Assembly: GCF_000190755.2 (NCBI RefSeq)
Contig: NZ_JH109153.1
Coordinates: 1,239,872 to 1,303,871 of the forward strand
Direction of reading: 5' to 3'
DNA length: 64,000 nucleotides
Source: Methylobacter tundripaludum SV96
GTDB lineage: Bacteria; Pseudomonadota; Gammaproteobacteria; Methylococcales; Methylomonadaceae
A model generated the notes under the pieces. That model did not search any database, was not told the origin of the DNA, and saw only the letters and a list, made by a program, of their open reading frames with translations. A program made the position numbers and the translations under genes. How positions within the stretch are numbered: the stretch's first letter is position 1; the number at the start of each line of letters is the position of its first letter. This document shows, piece by piece, positions 45,129-53,826 of this stretch.

Positions 45129-45348
45129 TCGGCGCCAGGCAACGTTGAAAAATCTCCAACTAATGTTTTACAGGCTGTTGCGCCCGTAAAAATATTGTCA
45201 TATCGGTTACTTGCCGCGATGTCTGTTAATTCAGGTACAGCGATGCCGATCGATAGCGACAAATCGCTTAAAATCAGAAGATTTGGATCAAAATGAGAGA
45301 TAACAATAATAATATAACGAACGTATCAGTTCGTGAGGTGACGTTTAA

Positions 45349-47679
45349 ATGAAAGTAAATATGCCGGTAACTAATCAAGAAATCCCAATGAAAAAAGGGG
45401 GGTTGTTGGTTACACGAACCGATTTAAAGGGCGTTATTACTTACGTCAATGACGAGTTTGTCAATATCAGCGGTTATAGCCGCGATGAATTGTTAGGTGC
45501 GGAACATAATATTGTCCGCCATCCCGACATGCCTCCAGCCGCTTTTGAAGACTTATGGATGACATTAAAATCACTCAGGCCCTGGAACGGCGTGGTAAAA
45601 AACAGAACCAAATCCGGCGATCATTACTGGGTGGATGCGAATGCAATGCCGGTCTTTAAAAACGGCAAGGTTCATGAGTATCTTTCTGTCCGTCGCGCGC
45701 CAAGCCGGGAAAAGATTGAAAAGGCAGAACAGTTATACCAGCAGCTTAATGCCAAGACGGCCACAATCAGACCGACCGGTTTGGCGGCAATGGTTAAATC
45801 AATCAAGGAAATGGATGTCTGGAAAAAAATGGCAGTGGCGCTGGCCGTGCTGTTGGCACCCGTTTTCTACTTGATGTACCAGTTGTTTCTATCGCAGGAT
45901 TATCTGTTGCTGGCCGGTGTTGCGGCGTCAGTGATGATTGCGTCGCTGATAGGTTTCAACGTCATCAAGAGTTTCACCACGCTTTTAAATAAAACCATCG
46001 GCACTTTTTATCGTCTGGCCGAGAAAAGGTTCGGCAATGTACAGGATTTAACCCGGAATGACCTGATCGGTGATTTCCAGCGCGCCTTGTACTCGATGGA
46101 AGTCAATTTGAGCCTGGATTTGTCGCAAGCCAGGGAAGATGCTGCAAAAGCCATGCGGATTAATCAGGCGCTGGATAATGTCCAGTCCGGTGTCATGGTG
46201 GCCAATACTAATCTTGAAATTATCTATACCAACGATAGCCTTGAACGCATGTTCAAGGCTGCGGAAAATGATTTTCGTCAACACTTACCGAATTTCGACG
46301 TCAATAAATTGATGGGCGCAAATATCGACAGTTATCACAAAGATCCCGCGCATCAACGTCGCTTGTTGGAAAACTTAAAGGAGGCTTATAGTTCAGAGCT
46401 GGTTATTGGAGGCCAACATGTTAATGTTATTGCCAGCCCTGTTATTAATGATGAAGGCGAGCGCATCGGTTTTGTTGCGGAATGGAGAAATCGAACCCAG
46501 GACATTTTAATTGAACAAGAGATTGGGCAATTAGTGCAGGATGTTAAAGCGGGAGATCTGGGCAGCCGCATTAACATGGGCGACAAACAAGGATTTGCCA
46601 AGATGTTGTCGTCCGGCATCAATGAATTAACCGATGTCATAGAAAGCGCCTTTAATGATATTAACAGGGTTATGGAAAACATGTCCCAAGGCGATTTAAC
46701 CAGCACCATTACTAATGACTATCAAGGCGTCTACGCCGAGTGCAAGAACAATATCAACGGCACCATGGCGAAGTTGAGCGAATTTATTATTCAAATCCGG
46801 GATGCGGCTGATTTTATAGACAGTTCATCGCAGGAAATGGCCAGCGGCAACAACAACCTTTCCAGTCGTGCCGAACAGCAAGCGGCCAGCCTGGAAGAAA
46901 CCGCGGCGAGTATGGAACAGCTTGCCAGCACCGTAAGAAATAATGCAGAGCATACCCAACAAGCCAATCAAGTTGTTAATTCGGCAAGTCGCTTAGCGCA
47001 AAAAGGCGGCGATGTCGTGAAATCGGCCATCACTGCAATGCAGGAAATTAATGACAGCAGTAATAAAATTGCCGAGATTATTGGCGTGATTGATGAAATT
47101 GCCTTCCAAACCAATCTGCTGGCGTTGAATGCGTCCGTAGAAGCGGCCAGGGCGGGAGACCAAGGTCGCGGCTTCTCTGTTGTTGCAACCGAAGTACGTA
47201 ACCTGGCTCAGCGAAGCGCCAATGCCGCTAAACAAAGTAATGACCTGATTCAGAACAGCGTACAAAAAGTGCGTGCGGGAACAGCGTTTGTCAATGAAAC
47301 AGGCGCGGCGCTAACTGAAATTGTGAATAGTGTCGCCCAAGTAGGAGAAATTGTTTCCCAAATTGCAAGCGCCAGCGCCGAGCAAACGGCGGGCATTGAC
47401 CAGGTCAATCAGGCGGTTTCTCAAATGGATGATATTACTCAACAAAATGCAGCCTTGGCGGAACAGGCGGCAGCGGGCAGCATTGCTATGAGTGAGCAGT
47501 CTACAAGTATGTCCAAGCTACTCAATTTCTTTAAAGTGAGTTCGAAGGGTAATTCCGCCCCCGTTAAAACAAGCGTGCGAAGTAAAGCGCCTGCAACGCC
47601 CAAAGTCGCGCCAAAGCCTATGAAAACCGCTTCGTATAGCAAGCCCAAAAACGATGATACCGAGTGGGAAGAGTTTTGA
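45349..47679 (+). CDS. Aer-like PAS chemoreceptor (methyl-accepting chemotaxis protein)
   Basis: 776 residues. An N-terminal Aer-type PAS (LVTRTDLKGVITYVNDEFVN, EHNIVRHPDMPPAAFEDLW) senses redox or oxygen via FAD in the family. Two hydrophobic segments near 155-210 anchor it. A second PAS lies near 275-390, then HAMP-like sequence and the signalling domain with IDEIAFQTNLLALNASVEAA and ARAGDQGRGFSVVATEVRNL. The C-terminal tail ends in EWEEF, an xWxxF pentapeptide suited to CheR/CheB docking. No large periplasmic domain. Confidence 0.92.
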   Translation: MKVNMPVTNQEIPMKKGGLLVTRTDLKGVITYVNDEFVNISGYSRDELLGAEHNIVRHPDMPPAAFEDLWMTLKSLRPWNGVVKNRTKSGDHYWVDANAMPVFKNGKVHEYLSVRRAPSREKIEKAEQLYQQLNAKTATIRPTGLAAMVKSIKEMDVWKKMAVALAVLLAPVFYLMYQLFLSQDYLLLAGVAASVMIASLIGFNVIKSFTTLLNKTIGTFYRLAEKRFGNVQDLTRNDLIGDFQRALYSMEVNLSLDLSQAREDAAKAMRINQALDNVQSGVMVANTNLEIIYTNDSLERMFKAAENDFRQHLPNFDVNKLMGANIDSYHKDPAHQRRLLENLKEAYSSELVIGGQHVNVIASPVINDEGERIGFVAEWRNRTQDILIEQEIGQLVQDVKAGDLGSRINMGDKQGFAKMLSSGINELTDVIESAFNDINRVMENMSQGDLTSTITNDYQGVYAECKNNINGTMAKLSEFIIQIRDAADFIDSSSQEMASGNNNLSSRAEQQAASLEETAASMEQLASTVRNNAEHTQQANQVVNSASRLAQKGGDVVKSAITAMQEINDSSNKIAEIIGVIDEIAFQTNLLALNASVEAARAGDQGRGFSVVATEVRNLAQRSANAAKQSNDLIQNSVQKVRAGTAFVNETGAALTEIVNSVAQVGEIVSQIASASAEQTAGIDQVNQAVSQMDDITQQNAALAEQAAAGSIAMSEQSTSMSKLLNFFKVSSKGNSAPVKTSVRSKAPATPKVAPKPMKTASYSKPKNDDTEWEEF

Positions 47680-48096
47680 TCTGAGGCATAAGCCCCTTAT
47701 CAAATGAGTTCCGGCGCTGTCCATTGGCATTGGATGGCGCCGATGATTGTTTCAGCGCCGTAAGTCCTCCGCCACAGCTCCCCTGCCCCAACAGCACTCG
47801 CCAAAAGGCTGAGGCCATTCTCCAGATATATCGACGCCCTGACTTGCAACATTCTCCCTCCCCGGCGATATAAATATCAAAGGATAACCGGCCGCTATAG
47901 CCTATTCAACCAACGTGTATTGTTAATTCCAAGTCGCTGCCGAAAATATATTTTTCATATATTTATCAATAAAGTGTGAAGCACTTCTCTTTTTTTAATC
48001 ATGAGCGGAAATATTCATGTCATCATGAAGAAATATCCTCGTAACAAAAGCCCTTTATTCTGCTGTTAACCTTAACATGCATAGGGGCTCTATCAG
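47680..48096. other. Gap between chemoreceptor and EAL-GGDEF genes
   Basis: 417 bp. No gene was supported. An ATTGGATGGCGCC-type hairpin (GGCGCTGTCC with GGATGGCGCC) follows the chemoreceptor near 47713-47739 and could end that transcript. Confidence 0.45.
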
Positions 48097-49908
48097 ATGC
48101 CGGATCTACGCAAAGAAATAATTAATATCCTTGACGGCAAACTATTAACGCCGCATTTCCAACCTATCGTTTCCTTGGCTCAAAAGAAGATCATGGGCTA
48201 CGAAGCGCTAATTCGCGGCCCATCCGATAGTCCGCTGCATAGTCCGTTTAATTTATTCACTACCGCCGAACGATTTGATTTAAGCACGAGACTGGAATTC
48301 CTTTGCCGGGAGATAACCATACAACGCTACGCCGATCTGGACATCAAAGAAAAACTGTTTATTAACGCCAGCCCTTTGGTGCTGCTGCAACCGGAATTTA
48401 AAAAGGGCGAAACCCTCAGGCTACTCGACCACTACGGCGTTAATCCCCGTTCTGTCATCATTGAATTAACCGAGCACAAGCCGGGCGATAACTACGAGAT
48501 TATGCGCGCCTCGGCCAAACACTACCGCGGCATGGGTTTTGAGATTGCCCTCGACGATTTGGGAGCCGGTTATTCAGGGTTAAGACTTTGGGCGGAATTG
48601 CTGCCGGAATACGTAAAAGTTGACAAACACTTTATCCACGGCCTCCATAACGACCCGGTCAATCTTAATTTTGTTCGCTCAATTCAAAGCATGGCGGCCT
48701 CTCTCAATTGCAACGTCATCGCGGAAGGCATCGAAACGGAAGAAGAATTCAAGGCCATAGAAAAACTCGGCATTACGCATGCCCAAGGCTATTTTTTTGC
48801 CAGGCCGACGACTATTCCCGCAGAGAAAATCGACAATTCAATATTTACTACCGAGCACACTAAGGATTACAAAACGGTTCCATTTAATAACGCCACAACG
48901 GCGATTGATATTATCAGGGACATCACGCCTATTTCGGCAAAAACCCTCATCAGCGACGTGATGAATCTGTTTCATCACAACGGCGAACTCACCATGCTGC
49001 CGTTGGTTGACGACAATATAGCGTCCGGCATTATTTTTCGCGACAAGTTCCTGACCAAACTGTTCTCCAGCCGATACGGCATCGACCTGCATGGAAAAAA
49101 CCCGATAAAAACCTTTATCGAAAATACACCGTTATGTATCGATGAAAACATGCCGATCGATTTAGTCAGTAAGCAACTGACCTCGTTAATGACCAATGAC
49201 CCGGCTTTTATCATTACTCATAACGAGGCGTATCTGGGCGTAGGCACCTTGCTGGATTTACTCGCCGAATTTACCCGCCAGCAAATCGATAACGCCAAAC
49301 ACGCCAACCCCCTGACGCTATTGCCGGGCAGCGTTCCGATCAATACCCGGATCAATCAATTACTGGCCAACAAAATACCGTTCAGTTTCGGCTACTTCGA
49401 TCTTGACAACTTCAAGCCCTTTAATGATGTTTACAGCTACGATGCCGGCGATGACATTATCAAAGTCGTTGCCAACACGCTGACCAAGTATATTCCGGCA
49501 GAGAGCGGTGTGGTCGGACATATAGGCGGCGATGATTTTATTGTGATTTTTACCTGCAATGACTGGTTAGTGCGCTGCGAAAACATACTGGAGGCCTTTA
49601 AAAACACCGTCCCGGCTTATTACAGCGACAACGATATAAAGTCCGGCGGCATTCATACTGAAAACAGGGCCGGAGAGAAATGCTTTTTCCCCTTGGTCAG
49701 CCTGTCCATCGGACTGGTAGACCCCGTATCAACCGGTCGGTGCCAGTCTCATGTCGATATAGCCGACTTGGCATCCGAGGCGAAAAAAATGGCCAAAAAA
49801 ACCACCGGCAACAGTTTATTCATTAACCAGCGAATGAGTGCAAAAAGCCCAGAAAAATCTCAATCCGTAGTACATAAATCAACAGCCAAACTGCATGCCG
49901 TTAATTAA
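48097..49908 (+). CDS. EAL-(linker/CBS-like)-GGDEF c-di-GMP protein
   Basis: 603 residues. The EAL domain comes first, with catalytic elements intact: GYEALIRGPSD, FINASPLVLL, IELTEH, ALDDLGAGYSG, YVKVDKHFI and VIAEGIETEEEF, so phosphodiesterase activity is expected. A middle region of about 110 residues resembles a CBS pair. The C-terminal GGDEF domain has GHIGGDDFIVIF, a variant of the active GGDEF loop, so cyclase activity is possible. The EAL-first order is uncommon. The end of this gene is duplicated downstream (see repeat entry). Confidence 0.88.
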   Translation: MPDLRKEIINILDGKLLTPHFQPIVSLAQKKIMGYEALIRGPSDSPLHSPFNLFTTAERFDLSTRLEFLCREITIQRYADLDIKEKLFINASPLVLLQPEFKKGETLRLLDHYGVNPRSVIIELTEHKPGDNYEIMRASAKHYRGMGFEIALDDLGAGYSGLRLWAELLPEYVKVDKHFIHGLHNDPVNLNFVRSIQSMAASLNCNVIAEGIETEEEFKAIEKLGITHAQGYFFARPTTIPAEKIDNSIFTTEHTKDYKTVPFNNATTAIDIIRDITPISAKTLISDVMNLFHHNGELTMLPLVDDNIASGIIFRDKFLTKLFSSRYGIDLHGKNPIKTFIENTPLCIDENMPIDLVSKQLTSLMTNDPAFIITHNEAYLGVGTLLDLLAEFTRQQIDNAKHANPLTLLPGSVPINTRINQLLANKIPFSFGYFDLDNFKPFNDVYSYDAGDDIIKVVANTLTKYIPAESGVVGHIGGDDFIVIFTCNDWLVRCENILEAFKNTVPAYYSDNDIKSGGIHTENRAGEKCFFPLVSLSIGLVDPVSTGRCQSHVDIADLASEAKKMAKKTTGNSLFINQRMSAKSPEKSQSVVHKSTAKLHAVN

Positions 49909-50245
49909 GCCTGGCTTTAAATTAACCCACTCTACAGAGGTTCAAAATGCTAGCTTCAAAGCCCTCATACTGCTTAGGTGCGCTCTCGTTCCCACGCGCT
50001 GCGTGGGAATGCATCAGGGACGCGCTGCGTCCTGTAACACCACAGCCGACCGGTGCGGCTGTTCTTGCCCACACGCGGCGCAGCGCGTGGGAACGAGGAA
50101 AATTTACGCTAGTTCCCAAGCTCCAGCTTGGGAACTAGCGCTCAAACTGCATGCCGTTAATTAAGCATCACGTTAACTAAACCGCACCCTAAAGAGGTTC
50201 AAAATGCTTAAATATATCAGCTTCAAAGCCCGCATACTGCTCGGT
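49888..50245. repeat. Duplicated junction between EAL-GGDEF and chemoreceptor genes around palindromes
   Basis: The junction region appears twice: 49888-49979 and 50144-50245 both run from AAACTGCATGCCGTTAATTA through AGAGGTTCAAAATGCT to TCAAAGCC and ATACTGCT. The first copy therefore has a false ribosome site and ATG (49947). Between them, 49988-50097 is a GTTCCCACGC-bounded palindrome and 50111-50139 a GTTCCCAAGCT palindrome. Confidence 0.85.
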
Positions 50246-52627
50246 TTTCTTGCCATCATCAGTTTGATGACAGTTATTTCTGCATCGAGTTTAATTAATT
50301 TATCCAACACAGAACGCGACCTGACCGAAATAAACAACAACCTGCTGCCCAATGCCCTGCTGATGGGACAGATGGCGCGAGACATCGTGCTGGTGCATCA
50401 ATTCTTATCCGACGTTTCGGCCTCCCATTCTCCTGCGGGCTATGGCGATGCGGAAAAATCCGCCCAGGATTTTAAACAGGGATTGCTGCAGTTCCGCGAG
50501 CATATCATGGGCAATTTCGGGAAACTAAAGGAAGTGGATATACTTGAGGCGAACTTCGACCTGTTTTATCAGGACGGCAAACGCATGGCCTTGGCTTATA
50601 CCAACGAAGGCCCGGAAGCCGGCAGTGCAGTCATGCAAGACTTCGATCACGAGTCGTACAAGTTGTCCTCGCAAATGATCAAGCTCAGGAATACCGAGGT
50701 CAACGCCGCCAAGTATCATGTCAATAACATTACCGAAACCACGCATCAGGTATCGACGGTGTTGTGGACCATGTCTCTGGCAATCATCACCCTGGCGCTG
50801 GGCATTGCTTTGTTTTTAACCCGCCATCTCAGCAAGCAAATCGGCATCGATCCCTTGTATGCCAAAGGAATCGCCAAAGAAATTGCCAAAGGTGATTTGT
50901 CCCGATCCATCCAACTGGAAGCGGACGACAAGGACAGCCTGTTACATGCCATCAAAAACATGCAACAAAAATTGCTCGCCAGCAGAACGGCGGAACATAA
51001 AGCGGCTGAAGAAATCCTGCGCATCAAAATAGCGCTGGACAACACCAGCATCGGCATAATGATCGCGGACAATGAACGTAACATCATTTACGCCAACAAA
51101 TCGGTGGTTAACGCGCTCGGTAAAATAGAGGCGGAGATCCGCAAGCAGATACCCGCCTTCTCAGCCGATGCCCTGATCGGAACCAGCATGGACAGTTTTT
51201 ACCAAAATCCGTCGCAGCAAGCGACAGTGCTCGCCGCCTTAAGCGGCACCCACAGCGAAGACATCCAGCTGGGCGACCGCACCATCATGGTCGTTGCCAA
51301 TCCGGTCATCAGCCATCAAGACCAGCGCATCGGCACCGTTACCGAATGGCATGACCGCACCGCCGAGGTCGCCGTGGAAAAAGAAGTGTCCGCCATCGTG
51401 GTTGCCGCGGGCATGGGCGATTTTTCCAAGCGTTTTGACTTGCATGACAAGGTAGGCTTTCTGCGCGAACTGGGCGAAGGCCTCAACCAGATGCTGTACA
51501 CCAGCGAGACCGGCCTCAAGGAAGTGGTGCGCGTACTCGGCGCCCTATCCTGTGGCGACCTGACGGAAACTATCACCAATGACCATCAAGGTACTTTCGG
51601 ACAACTTAAGGACAACACCAATGCCACGGTAGAAAAACTCAAAAGCATTATTCATCAAATAAAAGAGGCTACCGATTGCATCAACACCGGAGCAAAAGAC
51701 ATTGCTTCCGGCAACAGTGACCTGTCGCACCGCACCGAAGAGCAAGCAGCCAGTCTGGAACAAACCGCCGCCAGCATGGAAGAACTCACCTCCAGCGTGC
51801 AACATAACACCGAAAACGCCAAACAAACCAACCTGCTTGCCATCGGCGCGGCCGAAATAGCCGATCAAGGCGGTGCGGTGGTCGGTCAGGTCGTCGCCAC
51901 CATGAACGATATAAAGGAATCTTCGCTGAAGATTGAAGAGATCATCTCGGTAATAGACGACATCGCCTTCCAGACCAACATTCTCGCTATCAACGCCGCC
52001 ATAGAAGCCGCCCGCGCCGGCACGCACGGCCAAGGTTTTTCCGTCGTAGCCGGTGAAGTGCGTAACCTTGCGCAACGCGCCGCCGCATCCGCCGGGGAAA
52101 TCAAAATCCTGATTGAAGACGCGGTAAAAAAGATCGATGACGGCAGCGGACTGGCCGCCCAGGCCGGTAAGACCATGAAAGAGGTTCTCAACTCCATCCG
52201 TGGCGTCACCGGCATGATGTCGGAAATAACCGCCGCCTCAGTTGAACAAAGCGCCGGTATCGAACAAGTGAATCTAGCCATCAACCAAATGGATTATGTG
52301 ACCCAACAGAATGCCGCCTTGGTGGAGCAAGCCGCCGCCGCGGCTGAATCGCTGGAAGAGCAAGCGCAAAATCTGGCCATCACGATAAGCGGTTTTAAAA
52401 TCGATAATAATCCGGCCGACCGCAACGCTTTTTATGCTGTTGACGCCCCCGTTATAACATCGGAAATTCATCCGTCGCACCCTCATCGGGAACATAAAGA
52501 ACATGTTATCTGGAACACCATAAGATCTACCGGTAGTAATGCCCTACACAATCTTGAAAACGCAGCAGCGGCCAAATCGAAGCCTCAACAGCTGGCTTTT
52601 GCTAATGTCGATTGGGAGGAATTTTAA
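50204..52627 (+). CDS. Methyl-accepting chemotaxis protein with 4-helix sensor and PAS
   Basis: 807 residues. TM1 at about 10-30 and TM2 near 190 (TMSLAIITLALGIALFLT) bracket a helical periplasmic domain; a HAMP and a PAS-like domain (near 280-400) follow. The signalling region has IDDIAFQTNILAINAAIEAA and ARAGTHGQGFSVVAGEVRNL. The tail ends DWEEF, as in the other receptor of this cluster. The true start is ATG 50204; a truncated duplicate start lies at 49947. The EAL gene begins 2 nt after its stop. Confidence 0.93.
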   Translation: MLKYISFKARILLGFLAIISLMTVISASSLINLSNTERDLTEINNNLLPNALLMGQMARDIVLVHQFLSDVSASHSPAGYGDAEKSAQDFKQGLLQFREHIMGNFGKLKEVDILEANFDLFYQDGKRMALAYTNEGPEAGSAVMQDFDHESYKLSSQMIKLRNTEVNAAKYHVNNITETTHQVSTVLWTMSLAIITLALGIALFLTRHLSKQIGIDPLYAKGIAKEIAKGDLSRSIQLEADDKDSLLHAIKNMQQKLLASRTAEHKAAEEILRIKIALDNTSIGIMIADNERNIIYANKSVVNALGKIEAEIRKQIPAFSADALIGTSMDSFYQNPSQQATVLAALSGTHSEDIQLGDRTIMVVANPVISHQDQRIGTVTEWHDRTAEVAVEKEVSAIVVAAGMGDFSKRFDLHDKVGFLRELGEGLNQMLYTSETGLKEVVRVLGALSCGDLTETITNDHQGTFGQLKDNTNATVEKLKSIIHQIKEATDCINTGAKDIASGNSDLSHRTEEQAASLEQTAASMEELTSSVQHNTENAKQTNLLAIGAAEIADQGGAVVGQVVATMNDIKESSLKIEEIISVIDDIAFQTNILAINAAIEAARAGTHGQGFSVVAGEVRNLAQRAAASAGEIKILIEDAVKKIDDGSGLAAQAGKTMKEVLNSIRGVTGMMSEITAASVEQSAGIEQVNLAINQMDYVTQQNAALVEQAAAAAESLEEQAQNLAITISGFKIDNNPADRNAFYAVDAPVITSEIHPSHPHREHKEHVIWNTIRSTGSNALHNLENAAAAKSKPQQLAFANVDWEEF

Positions 52628-52629
52628 TC

Positions 52630-53751
52630 ATGAAAACGGCTTATGCTGCCCTGACTACCGATGACAACCCGAGTCCTCGCGAGAAAATTATGACCAAAAA
52701 ACTGAAAAAGAAACTATCAAGCGCAAGGCAGGATCAATATGCCTTAATTAAAAAACAAATCAACGCAATGGGAGCCTTGCATAAGAACGAGGGCAAGCAA
52801 CATATTTTTAGTACCCAACTGACTCAACTGATCAATACGATTCCTGATGCTATCCTGTTCAAGAATAGAGAAGGACGTAAATTGATCACTCATCAGCTGA
52901 CCCAAAGTCTCTTTAAACAACTCGACCTTGATTGGTACGGCAAGGCGGATATAACGCCTTCCTTGGCACCCAAAAAGATACGAACCGATTCCAGGATGTC
53001 GCTGAAAGCCGAGCTACGCCTTGCGTTAGAAAAACGCCAGCTCATGCTTTACTACCAAACGCAGGTAAACAGCACGCGCCAAGTGCTCGGTGTAGAAGCC
53101 CTGCTGCGCTGGGAGCACCCGCAATACGGGCTGATTGCCTCGGATCAATTCATCCCCATCGCGGAACAATCGGACCTGATCCTGCTCATCGATACCTGGG
53201 TGCTGCAAACCGCCTGCGCACAACTCAAACAGTGGCAGAGCGACCCGCTTAAACGGGATTTACTGCTTTCCGTCAACATCAGCCCACGTCAATTTTGCCA
53301 GCCCAAATTCGTTGAACAATTGCGCCGGATACTGGAGGAAACCGGTATCGACGCGACACGGCTTAGACTGGAACTGACCGAAAGCCTGATGTTGCACGAC
53401 ATCGCCAACACCATCAAAAAAATAAAGGCGCTGAACCTGCTGGGCGTCCGGTTTTCAATGGATAACTTCGGTACCGGTTATTCGTCATTAAGTCATCTTA
53501 AGAAATTGCCTCTCGACCAGTTAAAGATCGATCAATTTCTGATGCGCGACATCGCCATCGACGGTTGCGATGCGATCATCGTAAAAACCATCATAGACAT
53601 GACCCGTAAACTGGGGATCGACGTGATTGCCGAAGGCGTGGAATCCGAACAACAATTTGCTTGCCTAAAACAGCTGGGTTGCTCCGCCTATCAAGGCTAC
53701 CTGTTTGGCAAGCCGATGCCGTTAAATGAGTTTGAAAAAATGATTAGCTAA
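52630..53751 (+). CDS. EAL-domain c-di-GMP phosphodiesterase
   Basis: 373 residues from ATG 52630, just after the chemoreceptor stop. Residues about 1-110 are an unassigned Lys-rich region. The EAL domain contains GVEALLRWEHPQYGL, LLSVNISPRQF, LELTESL, SMDNFGTGYSSLSHL, LKIDQFLMRDI and VIAEGVESEQQF; the usual Asp pair is DN (MDNFGTG), a variant also found in many active or partly active enzymes. Coupling to the chemoreceptor suggests a shared signalling context. Confidence 0.9.
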   Translation: MKTAYAALTTDDNPSPREKIMTKKLKKKLSSARQDQYALIKKQINAMGALHKNEGKQHIFSTQLTQLINTIPDAILFKNREGRKLITHQLTQSLFKQLDLDWYGKADITPSLAPKKIRTDSRMSLKAELRLALEKRQLMLYYQTQVNSTRQVLGVEALLRWEHPQYGLIASDQFIPIAEQSDLILLIDTWVLQTACAQLKQWQSDPLKRDLLLSVNISPRQFCQPKFVEQLRRILEETGIDATRLRLELTESLMLHDIANTIKKIKALNLLGVRFSMDNFGTGYSSLSHLKKLPLDQLKIDQFLMRDIAIDGCDAIIVKTIIDMTRKLGIDVIAEGVESEQQFACLKQLGCSAYQGYLFGKPMPLNEFEKMIS

Positions 53752-53826
53752 CCCGACCTACAGAACTTCCCACACCGAATTCCCAAGCTGGAGCTTGGGA
53801 ACCCGCATAAATTTCAGGACCCAATA

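Noticed and set aside
49947-50164. Short frame starting at the duplicated chemoreceptor ATG
   Set aside because: It arises from the duplicated junction and repeat sequence; it is not a separate gene.
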